Positions 18,930 through 27,116 of a DNA stretch of 64,000 nt are shown here, in pieces. The first letter of the stretch is position 1, and every line of letters begins with the position of its first letter. The position numbers and the translations under genes are program-made. Under the pieces are notes generated by a model. It had not been told where the DNA came from. It saw only the letters and a program-made list of their open reading frames with translations, and did not search any database. The stretch is from Candidatus Kuenenia stuttgartensis (lineage in GTDB: Bacteria; Planctomycetota; Planctomycetia; Pirellulales; UBA1268). Location: contig CAMDDJ010000006.1 in the NCBI GenBank assembly GCA_945891385.1, forward strand, positions 21,877 through 85,876. The letters run 5' to 3'.

Positions 18930-19268
18930 TTACGACCGACGCTCCCTCCAGAGCATGCCGCACGACACGCCGAGGCCCGCGGCGGCGAGCGTGACGAGCG
19001 ACCACTGCGGCACGATTCGGCCCGGGGCCGCCGCGTTTCGCTCCACCGCTGTCTCGGCGAGATCGACCGGGGCAAGGCCCGCCCCGCGACGCGCACGCTC
19101 CACGGCCGCCTGCTCGCGACCCAAGAACCGTCCCTCGAGTTGACGCTGCCGCCAATCCCACTTGGGGCCGATCACCGCGAGGCCTAGCAGGGCCATGAAC
19201 GCGAAGCAGGCCGCCCAAAACCAGCCGCTATCCGTCAACGGGGGCTTGGGGCCCGAAGTAGCCGTCAT
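18930..19268 (-). CDS. Small membrane protein of unknown function
   Basis: A 112-aa protein with two predicted helices, GWFWAACFAFMALLGLAVIG near the N-terminus and WSLVTLAAAGLGVSCGML near the C-terminus, separated by a charged helical loop (QRQLEGRFLGREQAAVERAR) that could be a short coiled coil. A Shine-Dalgarno-like GGGGAG precedes the ATG at 19268. It is divergent from sufR with 66 nt between them and convergent with pdxH. I do not recognise the family. Confidence 0.5.
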   Translation of the reverse strand: MTATSGPKPPLTDSGWFWAACFAFMALLGLAVIGPKWDWRQRQLEGRFLGREQAAVERARRGAGLAPVDLAETAVERNAAAPGRIVPQWSLVTLAAAGLGVSCGMLWRERRS

Positions 19269-19299
19269 GGCGATGCTCCCCGATTTTGCTCACATGAAA

Positions 19300-19328
19300 T
19301 TGTCAAAAACCCGGCTCGGCTATATAGT
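19300..19328 (+). promoter_or_regulatory. Predicted sigma70-type promoter of sufR
   Basis: TTGTCA at 19300-19305 and TATAGT at 19323-19328 are separated by exactly 17 nt. This is the best sigma70-like match I see in the window. The expected transcription start is about 6-7 nt past the -10, at or very near the sufR ATG (19335), which would make the message leaderless. On the other strand the same site reads TTGACA, which may serve the divergent gene. Confidence 0.5.
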
Positions 19329-19334
19329 AAGGGT

Positions 19335-19997
19335 ATGAGCCGGCCTGAAGAACATCCAGAACCGCGGTCGACGGACTCCGCCGTCATCGAGTTGCTGCGA
19401 CTGCAACCGGCCCTCGAGGTCGGTGAACTCGCCACCGGCCTGGGAGTGACGGCGACCGCCGTGCGTCAGCGGCTCGAGCGACTGATGGGAGCCGGACTCG
19501 TCGAGCGGGTCACGGTGGCGAAACCCCGAGGCAGGCCCTCCCATTCCTACAGCCTCACGGCCGCCGGCAGGCGGGTGGGCGGAGACAACTTCAAGGACCT
19601 GGCGGTCGCCCTCTGGCGGGAGGTACGCGGTATTCGTGATCCCGCCATCCGCACCGGCCTGCTGGCCCGGATTGGCTCTGCAATGGCCGACCGGTACCGA
19701 GACCGGGTCACGGGACAGGCCGCCGGCGACCGGATGGAGAGTATTGCTGCCGTGCTTCGGGAGCGGGATATCAGCTGCTCCGTGGAGCACTCCCCACTCC
19801 CGGTGTTGGTCACCCGTTCCTGCCCCTTCCCCGACCTTGCCGAGGAAGATCGCGGGATCTGTGCGGCCGAACGACTCATGCTTCAGGAACTGGTCGGGAG
19901 TCCCGTCCAGTTGACCGACTGCCGGCTCGATGGCGGCACCGCCTGCCTGTTCGTGGCCAACACGGACTGCCGCGGGGCTTGCACGCCCGAGGGTTAA
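19335..19997 (+). CDS. sufR: SufR-like Fe-S-responsive transcriptional regulator
   Basis: A 220-aa DNA-binding protein. The N-terminal winged helix-turn-helix covers about residues 15-75 (VIELLRLQPALEVGELATGL, GVTATAVRQRLERLMGAGLV, PRGRPSHSYSLTAAGRR). The C-terminal half carries a Cys cluster: SCSVEH, RSCPFPDL, GICAAE, DCRLDGGTACLF, DCRGAC. This is the arrangement of SufR, a repressor whose Fe-S cluster reports cluster status and which controls the suf operon. The suf genes start 75 nt downstream in the same direction, which supports the assignment. The ATG lies next to a predicted -10 box, with no properly spaced Shine-Dalgarno site. Confidence 0.8.
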   Translation: MSRPEEHPEPRSTDSAVIELLRLQPALEVGELATGLGVTATAVRQRLERLMGAGLVERVTVAKPRGRPSHSYSLTAAGRRVGGDNFKDLAVALWREVRGIRDPAIRTGLLARIGSAMADRYRDRVTGQAAGDRMESIAAVLRERDISCSVEHSPLPVLVTRSCPFPDLAEEDRGICAAERLMLQELVGSPVQLTDCRLDGGTACLFVANTDCRGACTPEG

Positions 19998-20072
19998 CGC
20001 GTCGAATGCCGCACGGTTGATCGAAAAAACACCCGCTTTACAAGTCTCTCGCCTCATCACCGGAGCCCTTCC

Positions 20073-20723
20073 ATGCCCGTCACCACCCTGCAGCAGCCCA
20101 CCGTTCCTCATGCCACGGGCGGCCGCCCGTGGATCGAAGGACGGTTCGAGGAGAACCTGGTACTGACGACGGTCGAACAGGCGATCAACTGGGCGCGGCA
20201 GTCGAGCATCTGGCCGATGACATTCGGACTGGCCTGCTGTGCGATCGAGATGATGGCCGCTGGGGCGAGTCGCTACGACCTCGACCGATTCGGAGCAGGT
20301 GCGTTCCGGGCGACGCCCCGCCAGGCAGACCTGATGATCGTGGCCGGCACCGTCACCTACAAGATGGCCAGCCGGGTGCGACGGCTTTACAACCTGATGC
20401 CCGACCCCAAGTTCGTCATCGCCATGGGCGCCTGCACCACCGGCGGTGGGCCCTACTTCAAATGGGGCTATCACGTGGTCAAGGGCGTCGATCTCGTGGT
20501 GCCGGTCGACGTCTATGTACCTGGATGCCCGCCGCGCCCCGAGAGCCTGCTCGAGGGGCTGATGCGGATTCAGGACAAGATCCTCGGCCAGCGAATCGCC
20601 AAGCGGAAGGATGGTCTGGGCAAGATGGCCGATGAATTGCCGGTGCCGCATCACTCGGGCTACGTCGCACCGGCCGTCGCCGGCGACGACCTGGTATTCG
20701 ACCATCAGAAACTCACGGGCTGA
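20073..20723 (+). CDS. nuoB: NADH-quinone oxidoreductase subunit B (lone copy)
   Basis: A 216-aa protein of the NuoB/PSST family, which carries the N2 [4Fe-4S] cluster at the quinone site of complex I. The four ligands are visible: the adjacent pair in [19 protein letters not shown] and [16 protein letters not shown], with [12 protein letters not shown] and [19 protein letters not shown] also typical. The length fits free NuoB. No other nuo gene is in the window; it lies between sufR and sufC. It may be the organism's main NuoB separated from its operon, or a paralogue placed with Fe-S assembly genes. A weak promoter (TTGATC near 20018) could give separate transcription. Confidence 0.88.
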   Translation: MPVTTLQQPTVPHATGGRPWIEGRFEENLVLTTVEQAINWARQSSIWPMTFGLACCAIEMMAAGASRYDLDRFGAGAFRATPRQADLMIVAGTVTYKMASRVRRLYNLMPDPKFVIAMGACTTGGGPYFKWGYHVVKGVDLVVPVDVYVPGCPPRPESLLEGLMRIQDKILGQRIAKRKDGLGKMADELPVPHHSGYVAPAVAGDDLVFDHQKLTG

Positions 20724-20776
20724 GCCACCACGCCCCTCCCGCCAACCACCCCCACCGATTGCAGGAACCCGCCAGC

Positions 20777-21625
20777 ATGAGCCAGTTGCCCGACCGAATC
20801 GTCATCAAAAACCTCCACGTCAGCGTCGACGGCCAGGAGATTCTGCGCGGGGTCGATCTCGAGATTGGCCGCGGCGAAACCCACGCGCTGATGGGCCCCA
20901 ACGGCTCAGGCAAGAGCACGCTTGGGTACGCGATCATGGGCCATCCCGGGTACGACGTGACCGAAGGTTCGATCGAGATCGTCGACGCCGACGGCACCCG
21001 TCATGACGTGCTCGCCATGGAACCCGACGAGCGGGCACGGCAGGGGATCTTCCTTGCGTTCCAGCGGCCCATGGCGATTCCAGGCGTTCGGTTGGCCGAG
21101 TTCCTCCGCCACGCGGTCACCAACGTCCGTAACCCCGACCGCAAGGAGGGGGAAGACCTGATGCCGATGAAGGAGTTTCGCGGCGAACTCAAGGCGAAGA
21201 TGGCCGAACTCTCGATCGATTCCGAGTTTGCCCGGCGGTATGTCAACGACGGGTTCTCGGGCGGCGAAATGAAGCGGGCCGAGATTCTGCAGTTGGCCAT
21301 GCTCCAGCCACGGTTTGCGATCCTCGACGAGACCGACAGCGGCCTCGACGCCGACGCCGTCCGCCTGGCAAGTCAGAGCATCGCCCGTATCGGTGGTGAC
21401 CAGATGGGCATCCTGATCATCACGCATCATGAGCAGTTGTTGGAGCACAACGTGCCGCTGCGGACGCACGTGATGCTCGGTGGCCGGATCGTCGAGTCAG
21501 GCGGGCCGGAACTGGCGGCCGAACTGCACAAGCGTGGCTACGAGCGGATCCGAGCGGCCTATCCGGATGCCGCTGCGGCCGAACGGGCGCTCGAGGATTC
21601 CAAGGCCGAAGCGGCGACCGCCTGA
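20777..21625 (+). CDS. sufC: Fe-S cluster assembly ATPase SufC
   Basis: A 282-aa ABC-type ATPase of the SufBCD scaffold complex. Seen: [20 protein letters not shown], Walker [18 protein letters not shown]-loop LAFQRP, signature [18 protein letters not shown], Walker [17 protein letters not shown] and the switch His in [10 protein letters not shown], all specific to SufC. The ATG at 20777 matches the usual N-terminus; an upstream in-frame ATG at 20759 adds only six residues. It is 53 nt after nuoB and 47 nt before sufB, so the cluster is probably one transcript. The C-terminus has an extra Ala/Glu-rich tail. Confidence 0.95.
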   Translation: MSQLPDRIVIKNLHVSVDGQEILRGVDLEIGRGETHALMGPNGSGKSTLGYAIMGHPGYDVTEGSIEIVDADGTRHDVLAMEPDERARQGIFLAFQRPMAIPGVRLAEFLRHAVTNVRNPDRKEGEDLMPMKEFRGELKAKMAELSIDSEFARRYVNDGFSGGEMKRAEILQLAMLQPRFAILDETDSGLDADAVRLASQSIARIGGDQMGILIITHHEQLLEHNVPLRTHVMLGGRIVESGGPELAAELHKRGYERIRAAYPDAAAAERALEDSKAEAATA

Positions 21626-21672
21626 CGGCGGTTCTACCAACACACTCACGATCTGGAACGAAGGAGACCGCG

Positions 21673-23085
21673 ATGGCGACAGGACTGGAAGGCTCGACGA
21701 CCGAAGCGCTCGGCGAGATCAACAAATACGACTTTCGGACCGACTCCCCGGCCGTGTTCAAGGCGCGCAAGGGGGTCGATGCAGAGATCGTCGCCCAGAT
21801 TTCCGACATGAAGGGTGAGCCTGCCTGGATGCGGGACTTCCGCCTCGAGTCGCTCGCCATCTTCGATGCCAAGCCGATGCCCTCGTGGGGCGGCCGGATC
21901 GGCGTGGATTTCCAAGACATCTTTTACTACCTCAAGCCCGCCGAGCATCAGGGCAAGACGTGGGAGGAAGTGCCCGACGCCATCAAGCAGACCTTCGACC
22001 GGCTCGGGATCCCGGAGGCCGAGAGAAAGTTTCTGGCGGGCGTGAAGGCGCAGTTCGAGAGCGAGGTCGTCTACGGCTCGCTCCAGGAGGATCTCGCCAA
22101 AAAGGGCGTGATCTTCACCGACACCGACACGGCGGTCCGCGAGCATCCCGACCTTTTGCGGGAATATTTCGGCACGATCATCCCTCCGTCTGACAACAAG
22201 TTCGCCGCCCTCAATTCTGCCGTCTGGTCGGGTGGTTCCTTCATTTACGTTCCCAAGGGCGTCTCGATCGAGTTTCCGCTCCAGGCCTACTTTCGGATCA
22301 ATGCCGAAAGCATGGGGCAGTTCGAGCGGACACTGATCATCGTCGACGAGGGAGCCCAGGTGCATTACGTCGAGGGCTGCACGGCCCCGATGTATTCGAC
22401 CGAAAGCCTCCACTCGGCCGTCGTGGAAATCGTCGTCAAGAAGCACGGCCGGTGCCGCTACACGACGATCCAAAACTGGGCCAACAACATCTACAACCTC
22501 GTCACCAAGCGGGCCATGGCCTACGAGGGTGCCCTGATGGAGTGGATCGACGGCAACCTCGGCAGCCACCTGACGATGAAATATCCCGCCGTGTACCTGA
22601 TGGAACCGGGGGCCAGAGGTGAAATTCTTTCGATCGCCTTCGCCTCGGCCGGTCAGCACCAGGACGCCGGCGCGAAGATCGTGCATGCCGCTCCCAACAC
22701 CAGCGGACGCATCGTTTCCAAGAGCATCTCGAAGAACGGTGGACGGGCCAGCTACCGGGGCCTTGTCAAGGTCGAGCCGGGGGCGGTGAAGAGCAAGTCG
22801 AGCGTCGTCTGCGACGCCCTGATCCTCGACGATCGAAGCCGGAGCGACACCTATCCCTACATCGAAATTGAGGAGCAGGATGTCTCGATCGGCCACGAGG
22901 CAAGCGTCTCGAAGATCGGCGAAGAACAGCTCTTCTACCTGATGAGCCGAGGTCTTTCCGAAGCAGAGGCCAGCGCGATGATCGTGGGGGGCTTCATCGA
23001 GCCGCTCGTGAGAGAGCTGCCGATGGAGTATGCCGTCGAGATGAACAAGCTCATCCAACTCCAGATGGAAGGCTCGGTGGGCTGA
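21673..23085 (+). CDS. sufB: Fe-S cluster assembly scaffold SufB
   Basis: A 470-aa protein, the main scaffold subunit on which Fe-S clusters are built together with SufC and SufD. Typical blocks: [105 protein letters not shown] and the C-terminal [20 protein letters not shown] followed by [14 protein letters not shown]. The length matches the family. An AAGGAG site precedes the ATG. Confidence 0.96.
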   Translation: MATGLEGSTTEALGEINKYDFRTDSPAVFKARKGVDAEIVAQISDMKGEPAWMRDFRLESLAIFDAKPMPSWGGRIGVDFQDIFYYLKPAEHQGKTWEEVPDAIKQTFDRLGIPEAERKFLAGVKAQFESEVVYGSLQEDLAKKGVIFTDTDTAVREHPDLLREYFGTIIPPSDNKFAALNSAVWSGGSFIYVPKGVSIEFPLQAYFRINAESMGQFERTLIIVDEGAQVHYVEGCTAPMYSTESLHSAVVEIVVKKHGRCRYTTIQNWANNIYNLVTKRAMAYEGALMEWIDGNLGSHLTMKYPAVYLMEPGARGEILSIAFASAGQHQDAGAKIVHAAPNTSGRIVSKSISKNGGRASYRGLVKVEPGAVKSKSSVVCDALILDDRSRSDTYPYIEIEEQDVSIGHEASVSKIGEEQLFYLMSRGLSEAEASAMIVGGFIEPLVRELPMEYAVEMNKLIQLQMEGSVG

Positions 23086-23141
23086 GTTCGCCCTGCCGCT
23101 GCCTCGCATCCCCGCCTCACCACCGCCCGCCCCATCCAGCC

Positions 23142-24524
23142 ATGACCATCGCCCCTGTCTCCGCTCTTTCGGCCTTCGACACCGAGACCTTCGAAGCACT
23201 TCTCGCCGGAACTCATGAACCCGCGTGGGCGGCAGCGAGCCGCCGCCGTGCCTTCGACCGTTTCCAGGGCCTCGGACTGCCGAGTCGTCGCAGCGAGAAC
23301 TGGATGCGGACCGATATCCGGGCGTTTCGGCCCGGAGCCTGGGGCCTGCGTCCGGCCCCGGAATCCCTAGACCCGCCCGCCGGACTTCTCTCGGCGGCGA
23401 TCGAGGCGGGTGACGGGGCGGTCGAGTGCTTTCCCGAGGAATCCTGCCAATTCGGGAGTGAAGGGCGATTCTGTGGCCGCTTCGCATCGCTCGATGGGCA
23501 TGTGATTCGGACGGAACTGGATCCCGAAGTAGTTTCGCAGGGCGTTCGTTTTGGACCTGCCGCGGAAGTCCTTGCCGAACTGACAAGCGAACTGGAGCCC
23601 TGGTGGTTCTCGGTCATCGACGGTGGTTGCGACTGGTTCGCCGCGCTCCATGCCGCCTTCCACCGGGCGAGCGCCGTTCTTTACGTGCCTCCTGGGGTCA
23701 GACTCGGCGACCCGCTCCATGTGATGGCCGCAATCTCGTCCGGGGGCGTGGACACCTCGCACCTTCTCGTCGTTGTCGGGGCAGGTGCGGAAGCGACGCT
23801 CCTGACCGAGACGGCCGGCGGCGGCCCGACCGGGTCAGCCGGTGGCTTCCATTGTGGCGGCACGGAGATCGTGGTGGGCCGTGGTGGCTTTCTCAGGCTT
23901 GTGAATCTTCAGAATTGGAACACCGGGGTCTGGCACTTCGCCCGGCAAAAGGCGGTGGTGCAGGAGCAGGGCCGACTGCAATGGACGCTCGGAGCCCTCG
24001 GCAGCCGGCTCTCCCAGGTCGCACAAGACGTGGCCCTCGTCGGCCGTGGCGCCGAGGCCCAGGTGAACGGCGTGATGTTTACCGAAGGCCGACAGCATCT
24101 GGTCTACAACACGCTCCAACATCACGAAGCGCCGGGGTGCAGGAGCGATCTCCTTTATAAGGGAGCCTTGCAGGACCGCTCGCGGCTCGTCTGGCGGGGC
24201 ATGATCAAGGTCGACAAAGCAGCGCAGAAAACTGACGGCTATCAGCGGAACGACAATCTGATGCTCTCGAAGGAGTCCCGGGCCGACTCGATCCCAGGGC
24301 TCGAGATCGAAGCCGATGATGTTCGCTGTACCCACGGCGCGACCAGCGGCCGCGTGGACGCCGAGCAGATCTTCTACGCACAGGCCCGGGGACTCACGGC
24401 CGACGAAGCGGCCCGGCTCGTTGTGGCGGGCTTCTTTCAGCAGGTCTTCGATCGGATCACGATTCCCGCGGTGCGGGAGGCTCTGGCCCGCGCCGTGTGT
24501 AGCCGCATCCGGCGGATCGCATGA
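23142..24524 (+). CDS. sufD: Fe-S cluster assembly protein SufD
   Basis: A 460-aa SufB paralogue and third subunit of the SufBCD complex. The N-terminal helical part is divergent (RRAFDRFQGLGLPSRRSENW is the usual 'W-R-T/Y' entry). The C-terminal beta-helix carries the SufD/SufB pattern: VLYVPPGVRLGDPLHVM, FLRLVNLQNWNTGVWHFARQ, HLVYNTLQHHEAPGCRSDLL, RLVWRGMIKVDKAAQKTDGY, NLMLSKESRADSIPGLEIEA, VRCTHGATSGRVDAEQIFYA and AARLVVAGFFQQVFDRI. The last open-frame residues, SRIRRIA, are basic. Confidence 0.93.
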   Translation: MTIAPVSALSAFDTETFEALLAGTHEPAWAAASRRRAFDRFQGLGLPSRRSENWMRTDIRAFRPGAWGLRPAPESLDPPAGLLSAAIEAGDGAVECFPEESCQFGSEGRFCGRFASLDGHVIRTELDPEVVSQGVRFGPAAEVLAELTSELEPWWFSVIDGGCDWFAALHAAFHRASAVLYVPPGVRLGDPLHVMAAISSGGVDTSHLLVVVGAGAEATLLTETAGGGPTGSAGGFHCGGTEIVVGRGGFLRLVNLQNWNTGVWHFARQKAVVQEQGRLQWTLGALGSRLSQVAQDVALVGRGAEAQVNGVMFTEGRQHLVYNTLQHHEAPGCRSDLLYKGALQDRSRLVWRGMIKVDKAAQKTDGYQRNDNLMLSKESRADSIPGLEIEADDVRCTHGATSGRVDAEQIFYAQARGLTADEAARLVVAGFFQQVFDRITIPAVREALARAVCSRIRRIA

Positions 24525-24679
24525 CTGCCGGACCGATCACTGCCCCACAAAGGCCGGCGGCTGGAGCCCGCCGCCAAGACGGAGCCTGGTCGCACGTTCG
24601 TCGTCGACCGAGTCGGAAGAGTTCGAGCCTGAGAATGTGACCGCGGCCGCGAGGCCACAATGAGATAGGAGAGTGCCGA

Positions 24680-25444
24680 GTGCAGGGCTTTACACGGGTA
24701 ATCGAGGTCGACGAGGTGCCGGATCCCGGCAAGACGCTCGTGGAGGTCGAAGGCGAGATGATCGCGCTGTTTCACGTCGGCGACGCGTGGTACGCCCTGG
24801 ACGATGTCTGCACGCACGATGGCGGTCCGCTGGCCGACGGTGAGCTCCGAGACCACAAGATTTCCTGCCCGCGGCACGGAGCTAAGTTCGACATTCGCAC
24901 CGGTGCCGCCCTGACGATGCCGGCGGTGCGACCCACCCGCAGCCATGAGACGGCGGTGCAGGACGGCGGCGTGTGGGTTCGACTCCGGGCAGCACCGCTC
25001 GACCAGGGTCCCGGAGCCCTCGGACAACCGACGAGCATCCCCTCGCAGACCGCTCCTGCGGTGGCGGCGGCAGCACAGGAAGCCGTGACGACGAGCCGCT
25101 CCCCCTCTCCTGCCCCGACCGGGCCCCTCTGCGAAGAAACAGCCCGAGAGATTCTCAAAGAGGTCAAGGATCCCGAACTCTTCGTGAACATCGTCGATCT
25201 CGGGCTCATCTACGGCGTCACGATCACTCCGGCCGAAGACGATGCGGCGAAACATCACGTCGCCATCGACATGACGATGACGAGCCCCGCCTGCCCCGCC
25301 GGGCCGCAGTTGATCGCTGACACCAAACGCGCGCTCGGCCAGCGGCCTGACGTCGCGGCCGTGGAGGTACGCATCGTGATGGACCCCCCCTGGACTCCCG
25401 ACCGTATGACCGAAGCCGCCCGCGACCAGCTCGGCATATTCTAG
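24680..25444 (+). CDS. Rieske ferredoxin-SufT (MIP18/DUF59) fusion
   Basis: A 254-aa two-domain protein. Residues 1-105 are a Rieske [2Fe-2S] domain with both ligand pairs intact: C44-T-H46 in VCTHDGGPL and C63-x2-H66 in SCPRHGAKFD. A Pro/Ala-rich linker follows, then from about residue 150 a MIP18/PaaD-like SufT domain: AREILKEVKDPELFVNIVDL, GLIYGVTI and MTMTSPACPAGP with its conserved Cys. SufT-type proteins help mature Fe-S clusters. In this suf operon the Rieske half may donate electrons, or sense or pass on a cluster; that role is inference. The GTG at 24680 has AGGAGA about 10 nt upstream. A family A repeat starts at the stop codon. Confidence 0.85.
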   Translation: MQGFTRVIEVDEVPDPGKTLVEVEGEMIALFHVGDAWYALDDVCTHDGGPLADGELRDHKISCPRHGAKFDIRTGAALTMPAVRPTRSHETAVQDGGVWVRLRAAPLDQGPGALGQPTSIPSQTAPAVAAAAQEAVTTSRSPSPAPTGPLCEETAREILKEVKDPELFVNIVDLGLIYGVTITPAEDDAAKHHVAIDMTMTSPACPAGPQLIADTKRALGQRPDVAAVEVRIVMDPPWTPDRMTEAARDQLGIF

Positions 25445-25608
25445 TTTGAGCGCTCAGCGGGCCATGCTGTTTGAGCGCTCAGCGGGCCATCCCTGGCCCC
25501 GCTGAGCTCGCCGGGCCTCCGCCCGGCCGGCCGCCGTCCAGGCGGCCGATGACGTGCGGCCCGCGCGGTGTGGTGGCCCGTTCTGAGCGGATTGACGTCG
25601 AGGCGGGG
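25439..25608 (+). repeat. Family A composite repeat, copy 2
   Basis: It begins at the last codon and stop of the Rieske-SufT gene (TTCTAG), followed by TTTGAGCGCTCAGCGGGCCAT, which recurs 22-23 nt later, a local duplication absent from the copy at deoC. GCCGGGCCTCCGCCCGGC and GGCCGATGACGTGCGGC follow, matching copy 1 in order. The three tandem hairpin units continue from 25609. Confidence 0.78.
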
Positions 25609-25784
25609 CGACGCGGCTGGCACGCGGCGCGAGCCTGCGGCTCGCTGCGTGCCTGAGGGTGGAGAGCCGACGCGGCTGGCACGCGGCGCGAGCCTGCGGC
25701 TCGCTGCGTGCCTGAGGGTGGAGAGTCGACGGGGCGGCACGCGGCGCGAGCCTGCGGCTCGCTGCTTGCCTGAGCGGGGAGAGC
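25609..25784 (+). repeat. Three tandem ~59-bp hairpin units
   Basis: Units begin with CGAC at 25609, 25668 and 25727, a period of 59 and then 58 nt. Each contains an imperfect hairpin, GGCACGCGGCGCGAGCC / GGCTCGCTGCGTGCC with a TGC loop. The units are nearly identical; the third has small changes. The deoC-side element has only one such unit. Confidence 0.88.
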
Positions 25785-25837
25785 CGACGGAGCTCGGGGA
25801 GTCGGGGCGGCCTCGGGCACTGCAAAACGGCATGCGG

Positions 25838-26010
25838 GTCGGGGTTGCCCGAGCCCCACGATCCGGCCTAGGAAACCAGCGAAGCCATGGATGGCGGAGC
25901 GCCGTTTCCTCGGAGTGAGCGAAGCCCAGGATGGGCGCAGCGAACGTCCGGCGACGGGGCACGGGCAATCCCGACCTACCAGCGGACATCGCGTCCGGCC
26001 CTTCATCCGC
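25838..26010 (+). repeat. Family B palindromic element, copy 2
   Basis: The left terminal repeat is GTCGGGGTTGCCCGAGCCCC and the right is CGGGGCACGGGCAATCCCGAC. The inner pair is CCTAGGAAAC (25868-25877) and GTTTCCTCGG. GCGTCCGGCCCTTCATCCG forms the conserved tail. It is in the same orientation as copies 1 and 3. Confidence 0.82.
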
Positions 26011-26072
26011 CAGCCACCATCCGGAGACGGGCCAGCCATTGACCCCGGCGGGGCGAGCGGTAGCCTGCGGGC

Positions 26073-27116
26073 ATGCGGCTGCTCCTCTATGAATGGTGCT
26101 GTTCCGGTGGACTTTCCGGGCCAGACGCGACGGTCTTGGCATCGGCATCTGCGTCCGGCGAAGAGATCGAGTCCCTGACCCGCGAAGGGCGGGCGATGTT
26201 TCTGGCGGTCCTGCAGGACGGGTGCCGCGCCGCTGACCTCGAACTGCACGCCCTCGTGGATGAGGCCCGGGCGATGGTTCTGCCGGCGGGGGTTCAGCCG
26301 CATCCGGTGGCAGCCGGCGCCGAGCGGGCAGCACTCGTGGCCGCGGCTCGCGACTGCGATGCCGTGCTCGTGATCGCGCCCGAGACCGGTGGCATCCTTG
26401 CCGATCGCGTGGCTGCCGCGCGGGCCACCGGAACCGATGTGATCGCGCCGGGGCCGCGGTTCATCGCCCTGGCAGCCGACAAGCAGGCGACGATTCAGGC
26501 CCTGGCGGCGGCAGGCCTGCCCGTGCCTGCCGGCCGCACGCTGGCGGTGGAAGATCACTGGCCGACGGCGTTCCATCGCCCAGCGGTGGGCAAGCGACTC
26601 GATGGCGTCGGCTGCGATGGGTTGATCTGGGTCGGCGTCGACGAACCTTGGCCGCCGCCGGCAGGAGTGCCGCTTCGGATCGAGGCCGCCGCCGTGGGGA
26701 TGCCGGTAGGGGTCGCCTGCCTGACGGGCAGCGGATGGATCACGCCCCTGCCGCCGATGAGGCAGCAGTTCTCCCCTGATCATCCACGGAGCTACATCGG
26801 AGGCGAGCCGATCGAGTGCGAACACCTCGCCAGGAGAGCGGTGCACGTGGCGACCCAGAGCGTGGCCGCCCTCGAACGGGCGGCCGGCGAGCAGGCTCGA
26901 GGCTGGCTGGGAGTGGACATGATCCTGGGGCCGCGGGAGGATGGTCGGCAGGACCGGGTGTTGGAAATCAACCCGCGTCTGACGACCTCGTTCCTGGGCC
27001 ACGTCACCGCCTCTGACGCCAGCCTGCTGGCTCGGATCGTCTCGCCGCAGGCGAATCCCCCGCGAGCGACTCCCAAACCGTGCCGGTTCACGCTGCCCGA
27101 CCATGCCATCGCCTGA
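26073..27116 (+). CDS. ATP-grasp ligase, MfnD-like (tyramine-glutamate ligase type)
   Basis: A 347-aa ATP-grasp-fold protein. MRLLLYEWCCSGGLS at the N-terminus, DAVLVIAPETGGILADRVAA, APGPRFIALAADKQATIQAL and the C-terminal WLGVDMILGP...RVLEINPRLTTSF (metal-binding ENPR-type motif) are the landmarks of the MfnD group, which couples glutamate to tyramine in methanofuran assembly. The next two genes, overlapping by 14 nt and 4 nt, are homologues of MfnF and MfnE. In methylotrophic bacteria such a trio makes the formyl carrier of the H4MPT pathway. The assignment rests mainly on this context. Confidence 0.75.
   Translation: MRLLLYEWCCSGGLSGPDATVLASASASGEEIESLTREGRAMFLAVLQDGCRAADLELHALVDEARAMVLPAGVQPHPVAAGAERAALVAAARDCDAVLVIAPETGGILADRVAAARATGTDVIAPGPRFIALAADKQATIQALAAAGLPVPAGRTLAVEDHWPTAFHRPAVGKRLDGVGCDGLIWVGVDEPWPPPAGVPLRIEAAAVGMPVGVACLTGSGWITPLPPMRQQFSPDHPRSYIGGEPIECEHLARRAVHVATQSVAALERAAGEQARGWLGVDMILGPREDGRQDRVLEINPRLTTSFLGHVTASDASLLARIVSPQANPPRATPKPCRFTLPDHAIA

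Larger units (their letters stand above)
25445..26072. other. Repeat-rich intergenic region after the suf cluster
   Basis: This 628-base gap holds a family A element with three tandem hairpin units, then a family B element, in the same order as after deoC. The last 60 bases lead into the mfnD-like gene. No credible gene is seen; open frames in this stretch come from repeat sequence. Confidence 0.8.

Noticed and set aside
21646..23586. Long minus-strand frame opposite sufB
   Set aside because: sufB on the plus strand is unambiguous; this frame is a shadow.
25609..25784. Tandem repeat as a CRISPR array
   Set aside because: Units are contiguous 58-59-nt copies without unique spacers; no cas genes nearby.
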